Shown: piece after piece, positions 12,717 to 27,300 of the stretch
Position numbering within the stretch: the first letter of the stretch is position 1
How the letters are laid out: each line of letters begins with the position of its first letter
NCBI GenBank assembly: GCA_009760855.2
Contig: WPIO01000136.1
Coordinates: 265,001 to 329,000, forward strand
Length of the DNA: 64,000 bases
Origin: Cristatella mucedo
Taxonomy: Eukaryota > Bryozoa > Phylactolaemata > Cristatellidae
Direction: 5' to 3'
Made by a program: the position numbers and the translations under genes
Notes under the pieces: model-generated
Seen by the model: the letters and a program-made list of their open reading frames with translations, nothing else
Told to the model about the DNA's origin: nothing
Database searches by the model: none

Positions 12717-15700
12717 CTGGAATGCAAGACCAGCAAGCAAACACGACGTATAAGCCATTTTCTGCCCAGACGAAATCAATGTGGCTGCACTTCATGGTAC
12801 CCCAAATGTATGCATCACCGGTAAGCTAGCAGAACGTGAGCAGAATGCCGAGTTTCTCGGCCACTGGTGCCAAGAAAAGCAAAATGAGCAGATCACCTTT
12901 ATTCTCGATCATACAACAATCGTATTGGAAAACTTTCACCCTGATTCGGGAGTGCACGTGACAACTGTGCATGAGGCAAGGATTTGAGAAATGAATGGGT
13001 GGCCAAGGTATAAGCCACAAGCATAAAGGTCAAAGCTTAACTGATTCAAAAGCCTCATTCACATAGCAGCAGAAGAGCCTAAATGGCTATCGCCACTGCG
13101 TGTGCTGGTCAATAAAGGATCGCCCACTGCAGGACTCAAATCCACGACTCGAGTCGGGATGAGCAAGCACTTTACCCCCGTGCTAAGATCCGCTGGTCAA
13201 CATAAGACAAAGCTTGAAGGACATCCAGAGACCCAATGACATGACTAGCACCAAGATATTTGGCAGTTCAGCTCGACGGCACAAGTCTTGCAAGCAATTT
13301 CTCCATGCTATGCATCATCTGAAACTCAACAGGCACGCGATAAACCCAGTGGGATGTAAACGAGTGGCGGCTAAGGATAAAAACCATTTAGGGGACACCA
13401 ATGATTTTACAGAACTGCCATAACAACATACAGTCTGATGACACTTGGTGTCGTGATGCGTTTGCTGGCCTCTGCACACCACAGGAGGTCAGCAGGTCAA
13501 ACGTTCGGACTGCTCAAAGCTCCCTAAGCAGTGTGTCAACGGCTCACCCTATTCTGCTTCCTCCCTCGCCTAATTGACCAATAGGGATAATGCATCTGCT
13601 TTCGGACAGTGAGGGCCAGTTAGTCTACATACACTCGTTCCACGCGTATGCATTCACGTCTGAATAGGCATATTTCTGCATCTGCTGCACCTATGACTGG
13701 CATAGCAGCACCGGAAGTAACCGTAGCAACGGAAATTGCCTCCATAATAAACCACTATCCAAACGAGAATGGATCTAATGGCACAACACTAGCAAAAACA
13801 TACATAATCAATTTAACCATAGAAAACCACCATATTTTGAATCGACACATATTTCAAGAATAAGGGCATGTAAAAACTCGTTAATCAGTTTCGGTACAAG
13901 GGAGTCTGGGCGATTCCCACGGGCAATGCCCGTGTCTCTTGCCAATTCAATCCCTGCCTTGCCGTCTAGGCAGCAGCAACCGATCTACAATTACCTAGAC
14001 GAAAGGATCCGGTGCGTTCAATAAGGGCATGCTGCCAGCGCCAGCCTCACAAACAAACAAGGCACTCGCAACAGAAAGATTGCCGTCATCTTGGGATGAG
14101 TAAAGGCTGAATGAGAGATTAAACCTAAGGCTAAGCACGGGTTCGAATCAAACTGCCTAAACAGGCTCTAGAACAAGAATTAATTGCCCAGTGACCTTTA
14201 AATGACAAAAGCAGCACTCTACTACAGGAAGTTCCATCGGCTCGTCATGGATCTAACAGGAATAGAAGCCGCCATGCAGACGGCAGTTGGCCGTCAAACG
14301 CCGAGTCGCCCTTTTGCCTATGCGAGCATCTTTAGGAGATTCTATTAACTAGAGCTTCTAGTGTATTCGTTCTGGCCGCTGTGTGGCGGATTGCAGCAGA
14401 TTTCGGCAGATTGAGGTGGATTACGGTATGGAACCGGGTCGTTGCATTCGATTGCAATTCATTGCATGAGAACGCGCGTTTATAATGGAGCGAAATTTTG
14501 TGGATGCACTTTGAACTGAGTCTAGTCCTATATGCAATGTCAACCAGAGCTTGGCGATGGCGATTTGAGGATGATCTGCAGTGGGATAGAGTGGATTGGG
14601 GTAGTTTTCCAGATCATTTCAGGCGATCGCCGCCCATTGCCACAGTGCAAGGATGCACAATTTTTTTTTATTTCACGTGGTTGTGCACACAGCACGGTGC
14701 ACATTGATATACAATAAGAAGTGGAGCTCGGCGCAATGTATTTCGATTTTTGTATGCAGTGGATTAGGTGGATTGAGGTAATGGCCCGGGCTACTGCAGT
14801 CGTTTGCAGGGCATTGCATGACAACGGCCATGCCAATGCAAGTGAAAAAATTTTTATGCAATTGTCGCAGAGTGTGCTGTCATATGCAATCAAAAAAAGG
14901 AGCTTTTCGATCAGGATTTCTTTCGTTGGGTGGTGGAATGCAGTGGATTGTGGTATTGGTCAGGACCACCGCAACCTTATTTCGGTGGGTTTAGTGAAAA
15001 TTCGTGTGCGGAATCGTGCGAAATGTTCTGGGCACATTGAACGTGTAGCATAGTTTGATGAGTGCTGTGGATTGTGGTTCAGGCATCCGGTGTCAAAGCT
15101 CATTTGCATAAGTTTGCGTCTGCGAAACGACTTGAAATTTGGTGGACAGATACATTCGAACGTGTACTACAATACTAGCATAAAATGTGATCTCCGGCAG
15201 TGATTAGGTCTGGTCGTTGTTGGCCTAATTTTAGTGGATTGCGGTGCATTGTGGTAATTCGTCGAACCCAAATGAGTGATGTGGCAAAATAACACGAGTA
15301 ACGTGAAAGTATGGCATTATCCGACACAAAAGAGAAACAGCTGCGGGCTGTCTGCTGGAATCCAACGGGACAACACTGCAGCCTTCAGGAGAGTCAATTC
15401 AGCTAAGTGAAACAGCAAAAGACAACTTATTAAGCACGGCAAGAATTTTTGAGAAGTTGGCTAATTGAACAGCCTCTTTTAGATGGCAGCAGAAGAGCTT
15501 TAACTGCTATCACCGTTGCATGATTCGGTCGGTAATAGCGCAGGAGGTAAGGTGCTTGCTCTTAACGACCAAGGTCGTGGGTTCGAATCCTTCTGTGGGC
15601 AATCCCTTATTACCAGCTGCAAGCGTTAGTGACAGCCGTTTAGGCTCTTCCGCTGCTATATAAATGGGGCTGTTACCTCAGCTAATTCAGGCAAAACAAA

Positions 15701-18700
15701 TCGCCTTCTTCAGGACTCGTCGGTCGCACACTATTGAAGCACTGCTCGATACGTCTGATCTCGACAGAAATGGGCAAACTGATGAGTGCGTAATCAAAGC
15801 AACGAGTTCTGGAGCCCGAGGTCCCAAGTACAAATCACACTTGTGACAACACGATTAACCTTCGGTGAACCACTGTTCCACTGCTGGGTTGTCCCCAGTA
15901 GAGCTGAGGCAGCAAGGTGTGCGGTAGCAACCTGCTACATCACAGCCAGGGCTGGAAGATCACACCTGTCAGCAGCAGTTATAAGTCGGACACTAAGCTC
16001 ACAGCATCCCAAAAAACTTGATGAAAGGAGCAGAAGCTGCAGGACGACGTTGACAGAGGAGGCAGCATATGAGGCAGCAGTGGAAGCAGTGCCAGCTACT
16101 ATCCTTACCCGCCGTGGATGGTGCATACTGCCGACAACAAAAAAGTCGTCGCTACATGGATGCCAAGTTGCCTTAAATGTAGTAAGCCACCGACCAGTGT
16201 GATTGCCGTGGCTGCAAACCAATGGGGACGACCGGTCAATAGGAGTGCATTGCACAGGTTTTAGGTCAATGCAGGGACATCGCATAGGTCAACCAGGTAC
16301 ATGGCACGTCATAGGACAACACGTCAATGCCTACAGCCCAATAGACAACGAGAGTAGCCGTGGTGGCACACTAGGTAAGGCGGTTGCTTTTCACGGCCTC
16401 AGTTCCCATGTCGTGGATTCGAATCCTGCGGTGGGCAATCCTTTATCGCCACTGCAAGCGGTGGTGATAGCCGTAAAGGGTCTTCTGTCGCTATATAAAA
16501 GAGGCTGTGAAATCAGCTGGTAATGCATCCAGCAAAAAATGCAAAGACAATGCATACCATCTACGTGGCTAGAAATATGTTTACTCTGTGCTTACTCTAT
16601 ACAAATTGTAGCCGTCATATCGGAACTTTTCAAATGCACCAATGTACTGCAGTGCTAGAGAAGCAAAGATGGGTTGGTTCAGCGGTTAAGGTGCTCGCCC
16701 CGACTAAGGTCTGGCTGAGGTCATGGGCTCGAGCCCTGAGGCTTATGTGAAGCACCTGAACAGAGATTTAGGTCTCTTGGGGCGCTATACAAATGAATTA
16801 TGTATATAGAAATATATTATAAACAGCTGTCTGCAGAATAATTTTCGTCAGAATTACGTTAATGTCAGCCAAAACCAAAAGCAACAACGAAAGGGAAAGG
16901 AAACCCTTACCCATTCAATCGCGTTTCCCTTTGCAGCAAATGAAAATCGCCGAGAAAGAGATTGAGTTCTCTGAGGGCGCTTTATCAAGAGCATTACTAT
17001 TACTATTACTATTATTATTATTATTACCCAGGCCAAAATCTGCTAGCAGCGTAGATTATGCACGGTAAAAGCTAAATACGGTGTTTTTCAATATAGCAAG
17101 AGGTTTTGTAAACATTATTGTGACTTCTAAGTTCCGTTTTGTGCATAAATCGACTTACACGAACAAAACTTACAGCACCGACATTGGAAGATATTACATG
17201 GCCGAACGTAAAGGAAAAGCTAATATTGTGACCGTCAAGTGGACCGTAAGTACAGTATATATCTAAACCAGGTCCTTTCTGAATGGCCGAAATAAATGGC
17301 CGTGTGCCCTAGTTGAATCCCCAAATAGAATGAAGGGCCAAATGAGCTCTTGCCCCAAACAAATGCGCTTGCTTTGTGTCTACCAGGTACTGCAAGCCGG
17401 AAAGAAATGTTCTTGGATGGGCGATCGAGCATCAGCAGTAGCAGCAGATGTCTGCACAGATCATCATCCAGCAGACAGCAGAGTGCACACTTTTTAACTC
17501 ACTCCTGTCACGCTGTCGAATTGCTAAGCACCACTTTTAGCACCCAGTCGTTGCCGTGTCACTCTGCTGGTGGGCTACACTGACCTGCAGGCTCGATGCA
17601 GACTCGAACTCAGGAATACCGGGATTCTGGCATCCGTCAAAAAGTCGTTGCAAAGCATGTGCTATTTATAGGCTTACATAAGTAATTTAACCGTGCTGTG
17701 CTGGTAAGGGTGTGAAGTTTGCTAGCCATTATAGCAGCTAATACGTTCACACACTCTCTTACATTCATCTGGGTATAACATGAGAGCACGATGCAGTCAC
17801 TGCTGAAGCATGAGTCGATACACAAAAAAGGCTTCAAACCGTGACAAGCTTAACTATTTTTCTGTTTCGAGTAATTACGCCTTGAAGAACAATCGTCGAC
17901 AAGTCTATGACAACTAGTTAACTAGAAATATTGCATTCCGTGATTCGACGGCTATATTTTCTTAAAGGCTAACGACAAGAAAAAGCAGTTGGCAAGTAAG
18001 TAAATCCAAAGCAATAACATAGGCAGTATTCGTCCTCAAAAACATTGCCAAGTAGAAGCTGCTTACGTAGGCACACAAAGCCTCCATAATTGAGATGTAA
18101 ATTCGGGGAGCCTATTCAGCCCCTGCACATATAATAGCATGCTTACAGTTTATGCATAAGTCGTCAGCTATGCTTACATGTCACGTGCTTATCTGCCCCG
18201 AACGTTGCTAATACCACTCAACAGCACTGCTCACCAATCTGCACCAAGCTTCCTATCAAGCAGATTATCACATTTTGAAGATTGTGTTTAGATCCCTGCA
18301 ATCTCTTGCTGCAGCATACCTATTTGAACTAGTTTTCCCATCCTGCCATCCCACCCGTTCCTCTGAATCTGGTCGATCAATTCTGCATCTGAGTAACTTG
18401 GAATCTCCTAGAGACCCTGCCTTCAGTTCCTAACCCCCAAAGCTTGTAACTGCATGCCGAATGACGTCACACCATCCATCAACGACATTCAAAAAGAGGC
18501 TGAAAACCTACCTGCCCCATACAGACTTTACTCAGACTGAGAACTTTCCTTTCGTCTAGTTTCGGTGTGCAACTTCACGCGCCGAGACAAAGCTCTAAAG
18601 AGACATTTTTTCGTTTAGTGCCACTGTGGAAATCTATCATCCTGTGTGATTTGCTTGCATGTGCACGATTGAGTGAATATTACCAATTATGAGTCCTACT

Positions 18701-21700
18701 AACCAGAAGTCGTGATTTTTTCACGTGTTTGATTGCTGCTTGCCTTAGCATGTTAATTGGTTGCTATTCTGTAGTTGCCGAAACAGGATACCTTTTGCTT
18801 TTCCTAAACTATTTTTTACTATACAACTCTTGGCTATTGCTTCTCTGGCAGCAAATTGTAAGCCCTTTGAATAGAGATTATGTCATCTTATTGTGCTACA
18901 ATAATGACTTACAATTATTAAGATTACTACTATTTTTATTATTATCAATATTAACTGTGAACAGTAATGACATGCAACAGCTTTATGATCCCACCTTTTT
19001 CTTGCCCTTTAAATCGATTAATGGGGGATGCAGCTCCGCAGCAAAGCAGCTAGGCAAAGAACTGTGCATTTGTTGTTTCGGATATGAAGAATGTCCTGCT
19101 TGTATAGCATCGACAAGAGCCTTATGGGATACTTTCACCTGGCGGATAGCCAGCTTCTCAATAGAAGATGAATTTAAAAAAACTAGAGCGACGTTGTCCG
19201 ACGGGCCCCGATACCTGCACCCTATGCACACTCTCAGCACATGCAAGGTGGCATGCTGGTCTAAATACATAAAATACACAGGCAAGCGAGCCAGGCGCAC
19301 CCTCACCTGATGGTCCGGATTAGCTTTGCCTCATCCAATGTAGCCGTGTCGTACAGCCTGCACGTGAAAATGCAATGAGTTTCGGGAGAGTAAGCACATA
19401 GCAGATGCAGCAGCCAGCAGCCAGTTAGCCCAGCCGAGTAGTGAGGCCTGAGCAGCAGGACACTTGCATGCACCAGCATCGGCGGTAGACACTTGCGTGC
19501 ATCAGCATCGCTTTCCTTCCTTACTGACAGATCGACGCCCCACCTTCACCCAACTCTTCGACCCAATTACATACACGCATTTGCACATGCATGGGCAATG
19601 CAGAAATCCAAACGTCAGACCCGATGACAGATGTTTCACAAGCTGATGACAGCTAACGATATCATAGGTAGAGGCACGGTCGAGCAATCTGGCCAGCAAC
19701 GGTGCTAAGGTTTCGTGACGGTACTGAGTGTTCGGTACTCTTCCGGGGCACCCACCACGAAAGCATGCGGCCACTGCGCTGATGCGGAGACACGAGAACA
19801 TGAGGATTTCGACTGCCCATCTGCGTGGACACTGGTCAGTAGCCTGCAGCCAGGGTCCATCGGCCATCACAAGTAGTCCCTGACGAAGTGAAAAGCTCTG
19901 ATAAAAAACGGAAGATTAAATAAAAAGACAGCAAAATGTAGCTACTCCGAATTCCCCATTCCTTCAATCGGGAGTTCCAACCAACGAGCAAGGCAGACGG
20001 GCTTTTCAGCCGAGCTTTTCCTCGCTCTCGCTCTCGACCGAAATGGCAGAAGAAGCCGCTGCTATGCCTCTGCTTGCCGGCAACCTAGACCGTGTCCCGA
20101 TCTGAAAGCGCAGCATCTCTCTTAGTCTATTTTTCAAGTTTAAGGATGAACAGTGGTAGCGCCACTTACAGCTCGCGAACAGGTGACATCGTGGGCAGCT
20201 GCACGGCAAACAGCCCTGGGTTACTGTGGATAACAGTCCTCCAAGGCTTACGGTGGCACCGATCAGCATCTGCATCTGCCCTCCACCTGGGATAAGCAGG
20301 GCTCCCACTCTCGACTACTAGAGGTGGAAGAATCAGTTATTTGAGGCAGCAGCCTTGAATTCTCGAACCGGAAAGCAAAAGCCGTGCTGGGGATCAGTTA
20401 TCTTTGGCAGCAGTCAGAAATTTGAAAGCAGCAGCTCAGCCGCTAAGGCAGTCGTAAGTAAACAAGCATTATGCAGTCAGCTGAGAAGGCCTGCACAGTG
20501 CAATCTACATGGCATGCTTCACTGGATTTTTTTACAAGCATCACCCAATCGATTTTAAGACTCTCTATCTGGTTTGCTAGTCCCTTCACTCCCTTGCATC
20601 AGCCTACCAATCCGACCTCCTTGCTTCTCTAGTGTGCTCTCGCACCACCTGCTCCTTAGCAACTAGTCACCTCTCCTTCCATTGCCCTTAATTAAAATCT
20701 TTTGGAGATCGAGTCTTCAGCTCGAATGCACCGAAAGTCTGGACTTTGCTTCTAGCTATGGTCACTACCTACACTGACCTTGCATCATTCAAGTATCAGC
20801 TCAAGACGTATCTGTTCACAGCAGGTTTCCATTCATCCCTGTGAATTTGCCTTATTTTGGTTCTTTGGTGCTTTTCGTGCGGATTTGTGCTTGATTCAGT
20901 GAACATTACAAGCCCGGGGTCCAGTTCATCAGTGGACATAAGTGTCGTCATGTTTGCTTTACCATCCTGGCCTAAACACGATACTTTTTTGCTTGTGTAT
21001 CCTTGATACCGTGCATGTCAGTAACACTTGGTTGTAAATTCTTGTGTAGCAAGTTGTAAAGTGCCAGGGCAGAGACATAATTCTCTTATGGTGCTTTACA
21101 CACGACCTAGTACCATATTATTACTATTCTTAGTATTATTATTATTGTTATGCCCAGCAGATCCTTCGTGGATGCAATCTGTACATAAAAAAACTCTTCT
21201 CACATTAATGACACTAGGCATTTGCGGGTATATAAAGAGACAGTCGGGAAGGCTGCAACCAAGTGCAAGAACATTTCCCGCACATCTAATATGCATTTCT
21301 AAATATCCACAAAGCTGAATGACCAATTCCTGTTTAAGGCCCAGAGTGCTGATGAGCAAACGTAAGAAATGAGAGTGCAAGCATTTCACTTGTCAAGCCT
21401 CGTTCGGTGAGCCGTAATGGCCTGTAGCAATGCCAGCTGTGAGGCCAATCCCTCTCGAGGTGAGTCAGGCTGAACACACATTCATCTTTCGGTGGCAGAC
21501 AAAGGCCAATTCCCTCCTGCTGCTTGGGCTAAGCAGACTGACACTTCTCTGCCTGCCTGGTTGGTCTGACCGGACCTCTTCTCGCTGTCCCTCTCTCGTA
21601 CGTTGGTGGAATAAAGTCGTACCCTAGCTCTGCGTTGTTAACATCAACCAACGAAGTCACACGCCAACAAGGCCATTAGATAAGGCGGTTGCTTTTCACG

Positions 21701-24266
21701 ACCTTGGTCCCAAGTCGTGGGTTCGATCAGACGGTGGGTGATGCTTCATTGCTGCTGCAAGCAGTAGTGATAGCCTTAAAGGCTCTCCTGCCACTATACA
21801 ATAAGAGACTGTGCAATCAGCTGGTTATGCGAAACAAGCGGTCTTAAGCTGGCAACGGTATATGCCCCCAGGTGACAGTAGGAGTAACAAATTAAGGAAG
21901 TAACCACAAATTAGAAGAATATTCACAAGGATGTTCACAGGGAAACGTCGTCATAGATGTGCAACAATAAGCAGTCTCGGAGAATCGAGATCGCTCTGCA
22001 TGTATAATAAACTGCGAAATCTAGGTTATGCTAAATAATCTATGTGCCATCCAGAATAATCTGGATATCACAGCATATTCGCTCATAACTATATGCATCT
22101 AATCGCTCAAAGCTCCATTAAATTTACGAATAGTCGCATAACTAGACGTAAAAATACTCGTTAGATATGCAGATGGAAATCACTCGCTATTTGTAATGCT
22201 TAAAAAAGTGAAATGACCATGTATATAATCCACAATGACGCTCAGAGAATAAGGTAGCTTAACCTTATTAAATAGCATCATGATCGAGCCACAAAGAGGA
22301 GGCGAATTACAGATCAGTGGTTGCTAAATGTATGCCAATTATTGTGAATGCCTTTAGACATGTAGCCCTCTGTGCCGGCTGGGTTTGGAGGTAAGAGTTT
22401 TTGCCAGCTACTGGAAGCTGTATCCCAAATTATAACATTTGTGGGGTATGATGATATTAATAACAATAATAATAATAAATTTGCATAGCTCCCTCAGAGA
22501 ACTGAATATCTTTCTAGGCACTTTACAGATGCAGTATAGAAAGAATTACCAAATGATTGATGCTAGCATCCACAAGCAGAGGGAATAGTGTACGCAAGTA
22601 CATGTGCACAAGAGAGGAATCACGAAGACCCAACAAATGCTTTAACAAGCAGGTGCATTTTAAGCTTCGTACAGACAAGCCAGACCGAAAACCTCTCGAA
22701 CGGCTAGCACGTTACAAAATTCCATTTATCTTTTGGCCTTTATCAAAATTCACTCACAAAACTAGAGCGGTTTGTGATAAGATTTGTTTTTTACCTTTTT
22801 TAGTGTGAAAGAGCATTCAATCGATGCAAAAGCCCTTGTTACGTGCTGGTAACCACAGATTTATGTGGAAGCCCTCTAGTTAACTTAATTAGGTTTACCT
22901 AGTTAGGTTAATTATGTTAATAAACTTGTAACTTGGGAAAGGCTCTGCCCGTGGTACCACAATAAAGCAAGATATGTAGCTGATCAATGAACTGGCGTAG
23001 ACAAAGAAAGCCGATATGAGAAAACAAAGTCCTTGCTATAGACCATTACATAACTTGTCAACTTTCAAACCTCAACCTCTAGATCGTACCTGGCTGACCC
23101 TTGCTACGATCTAAACCATCTAAAGATCACTGCTCAACAATAACAAGACTCGGTAAACTGGGGTGATCCTCGGTAAAACTGGGTGAGAACAGAGTGCCTT
23201 CGGTCCATGTCAGTTTGCAGAGCAACCTTTAAAGTGCAAAGTGGCTAGGAAAAAAAATTTAAGTGGCCTGAGGGTGGCGCTATACAAATATATTATTATT
23301 ATAATTACTATCAGAGTACAAAGCTCGGCTGCAGAAGTCGGGCTTATACAGAGATTACTTGCAGAGTAGTGACAGGAACTTGGTGAGTTTATAGACCAGC
23401 TACAGGGGTGGATTATGCAGCCACCTCGAACCGCTCTCGTCACACTCAAGACAAAGCTTCAGCGGCAGTCGGGTCACAAGTTAATTCGATGCTTCGGAGC
23501 AAAGGAAGCGATGCTGCAATACAAGGCGAGCCACCCTGCCAAGCTGCCGGCCACTCACTTCAGCGTGTCGTCAGCCGACGTCGACACGAGCTTGTGACCG
23601 GTGACAGGAGAAAAGAAAGCCGAGTAGACGGTCCTCGACGACGGCAGCGTCACGACGCTCTGCGGTCGGCGACTGTCCAATCGTCTCGAGTCCCAAATCT
23701 GCACGAGGCCAGTCGACGAAGCGGTGGCGAAAATCTCTCTCCTCTGTGGGTGGACGTGCACCGTCTTGAGCGCTCCCGCGTCCAGGCGCAGCTCAGCGCC
23801 GCTCGCAGCCTTCCTCCTACGGCACGAGGGCACGAGAGGTGTCGGTCGCTGCGCCTCCACTGTCTGGCCCATACACACTCGCACTGGCGCACGCACTCGC
23901 ATATACAAGTGAGCACGGCCGTTCTGCTGAACCACAACGGCTTCTGCTGTGCCAAGCAGCGTCGTCACAGGCTGATGGAGATAGTGCAATGCTGAAACTC
24001 ATCAACAAGCTTGAGGCCAGATTGAGTTAGCACCATGTGGTAAGGTACACGGTTTTCTAGAAATACATGTACGTATAGAGTTCACATAGGCCAAAGCTCG
24101 GCGGCACGGCGTAAGACACACTCACGGTTTACAAAAACTAGTCATCCGATGGTAACACCGGCCATATGCTATTTACATGAGAAAGGCAGTAAGCAGTCTT
24201 GGCCAAATGTCTTGAACGAAGCCATTATTGCAGCAGCTCTTTATAACGCCTAATATAATATATCTA

Positions 24267-24357
<91 letters not shown>

Positions 24358-27300
24358 CCTAATACCTCCAACTGGGCAGAGCTCATGCAGCTGTCATGCA
24401 GCTCTCCTGTGCATGCACCTACTTTTGCTACCTAGTCGGGCTCTACTGCATCGGCACATCCCTCCCAAGAAAATGTTATGCAACAAATGCCACGACCATC
24501 TCACTGGCACATGTGTGGAGCTTTTGGCATAGTACATAAGGATAGACACTTCACGTACATAAACTTTCACAAAATAGTGCATGGCAGGCCTCTAATCGTG
24601 TATCCACTAACATTAAGGCATCCAACATATGCACAGGCTATGCAATCCCGGAATGCAACACAGAAAGTATGCACACCCCTCCCCTGAACAATCCTACCAC
24701 AGTCTCTCAGTCGCAGTCCTAACTTTCGTCAGGTCAGGATGATCCAATAGGCGGTATAGATGATCTGAAGGTAGCGAATTAAACTTACGAAGATAGATTG
24801 ACATAATCTATCTGTATAGAGCCACGGGTAGGGGATTTAGGAACTGCAGCAATCCTGCTGCCTGTTCAGCTACATTGGTTTTCTTTACGAGGCAAAGCAG
24901 TGCACCTAATAAATCACAGTGGGCAGCCACCGAACGGGCGAAACGGGTGAGCATAACAGCACGCCATCATGAGCACGACGATGGCGGCATGGCCATCGGG
25001 CAAGCATCGGGCAAGCATCACACAGCAGCAGCAGCAGCGGCGTCTGCTACAGCACGGCAGTCTCCGCACCTCTCATCCACTCGCAGAACACTACCGTCAG
25101 ACTGGGCAACCAGAATGCAATGAGGCGTCTCAAAGTCGAAGAAGGTCTGCCGCTTGTCGCTGGCCTCTTCGGTCCTGTACAGCTGTGGCAGCAAGATGGA
25201 TAAGGAGAGAGCAGTTACGCTGGACCGAGTGCTTACAGGTGTTTCCCGGTGGTCACAAGCAGCTCGAGCATGCGCGTCATACCGTGCGCATCAAACGTCA
25301 CACCAACCCCGCAAGCAACGACAACCCAGCCGCCAGCGAGTCGCAGCAACAGCAGCCGGTCTGGAGGGGCCAATCAAACGACGAGCAGAAACCAGAAACC
25401 GACTTCGCCACGCACGCGTACAGCGCTGCGTGCACGCACTGCGCCGCACCTCCTGGCAGAGGCCCGTCTCGAAGTGACAGCAGCGCAGGCTGCCGTCGTA
25501 GCTGCATGAGTAGAGGCGAGCAGGATCGGTGGCTTTGAATTGCAGGCAATACACTGCCGACGAGTGGATATCAAATGTCAGCGGGCCGTCGGCCGAATCC
25601 TGTTCAACGAGAAGAAGGAAAGCGTCAGAAACCAGCATCCATGCTGGCACGACAGCAACTTTGCTTGAGACTCCTGGCAGCATTAAGTAAAAAATGGCAG
25701 GCGATCCAATCCGATAGTCGACATAAGCGAAGGGAGTGACATTAGAGATCATGCGGCTGTGAACTCAAGCGTGCAAGCCTGTCTAAGCCCGGGCCCAATT
25801 CTAGAAAGTCGGGCATTCAAGCTGCTGATGCTGCGAACCATCGTGCCATAACACACTTGTGCCAGGACGTCCGTGACTATAAATTACCGTCTCAGAAAGG
25901 AAACTGACAAACAGGGGAATGAGCAAGACTAGTAAATTCGCAGTCTGCTAGTCAACGATATCAAAATCACAACTCTGCTCCACTAAATTGGCATTGGGTT
26001 TTCTTTAATTCGAGACTGGACAAGAAAAACTTCAATCGATTGCCTTCTCGATTGACCCAACAGCTACACCGCTGCCGGGCTGCATGATCAGCAGATTGCA
26101 CGAGAAATGAATGGCAGATCCATCAATAGTAGATCAGAGTTAAATAATCCTTGAGTATTTAGCTGATTCGACACTACATAACAACTCGCGCCTCCGAAGC
26201 AGGCATCTATTAATGCACCAGATTTGGCCAAGGTTGCTACAGGCTAGTAGCTGAGTCCTCTCTAACTAAAGATGGTCAAGGTGAGCCCGGTGGCTGTTTA
26301 CACAGACAGCAAAACAGTACCAGTATGCGTGATGCTGCTTGAGGCAGACTGGAGTCATTAAATAAAGTGCATACACAGCTTACACAGCTCAGTACCAGAA
26401 CTGCCACAAGCAACAAAAGAAGCCTGCCACACATGTGAATAGGCAGGCCCATGAATTGATTTGGAACAGGTCCGTAAAGTCCAAGAACAGGATTGTCAGA
26501 GGCCTGTCTATTCCATTCTTATTTTTATGAAAGGAGAAGGAGCAATCAGGAAAGCATACGTTTAGCATGCAGTTAATGAACAGTTTAACAGCTTGCCCAT
26601 GTGATCCGTGAGGAGGGTATAAACCACGGCACAGGGTTGACACCCAAGAGCTGCCAGATCAGTATTGTGGCGAGTCACTCAAACTCAGCACCTGCTGCTG
26701 GCCGCGCAACACGATCGATTGAAGAATATTCCAAACGATTCCAAGAATCCAACTCCAGCTGGTTTCGGCTCTGACGAGCTACGTACGACACATGTAATGT
26801 GATGCATGACACCACATGAAAGTTGAGGTCATCAGTTTTCCTTTTCTCGATATAGCAAAGACAGAGTCACCAAAACAACACCAAGCAGTCGTTTCGAAAT
26901 GTCAGATGAGAGGCCTAGTGTGCAGTTCACGTTCAGTTTGAGGAACTTATTTACTCGGAACACCTGACGAGTATATCTCCTGGACGACCATCATGAAAGC
27001 CTCGAGGTCAAATCGATGCTGCAGATCAGAATAGTTACCAGGCTAGCACGAAAGCAAAAGAAGCACAAGGGAAAAGCTTTGCCTTTAAAAGCAGAAACAG
27101 CTGGTAAGCTGGCCTTCGGTCAGCTTGCCCTTCACCTTCACTGAACTTGTGTTCTTTTGCTACACTATGCTTTGTGTGAGCACCTGTGAATGAGTCAGTG
27201 CATGTTACTAGTCGACGGTCTTATTAACGAGTTAAGCTGGATGTCTTTATGTTTGCTTTAGCACACTGGTCTAAGCATGATGCTTGTTTTTGCATGTTTG

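Noticed and set aside
16350-16525. tRNA genes (good B boxes with ggttcgaatcc-like sequence at many places)
   Set aside because: No cloverleaf with paired acceptor stem; each is followed by a fixed SINE tail and repeated through the window.
18729-19310. Open frame of 193 codons on the plus strand, the longest in the window
   Set aside because: Its hydrophobic first 80 residues come from an AT-rich LINE 3' region, and the rest overlaps, antisense, the region of WDR76 exon 14. No protein family features.
20219-20260. Candidate for the missing WDR76 exon between exons 13 and 15 (cag then GTGGAGGGCAGATG)
   Set aside because: Phase fits but the peptide does not; the exon at 19307-19357 fits both phase and family sequence.
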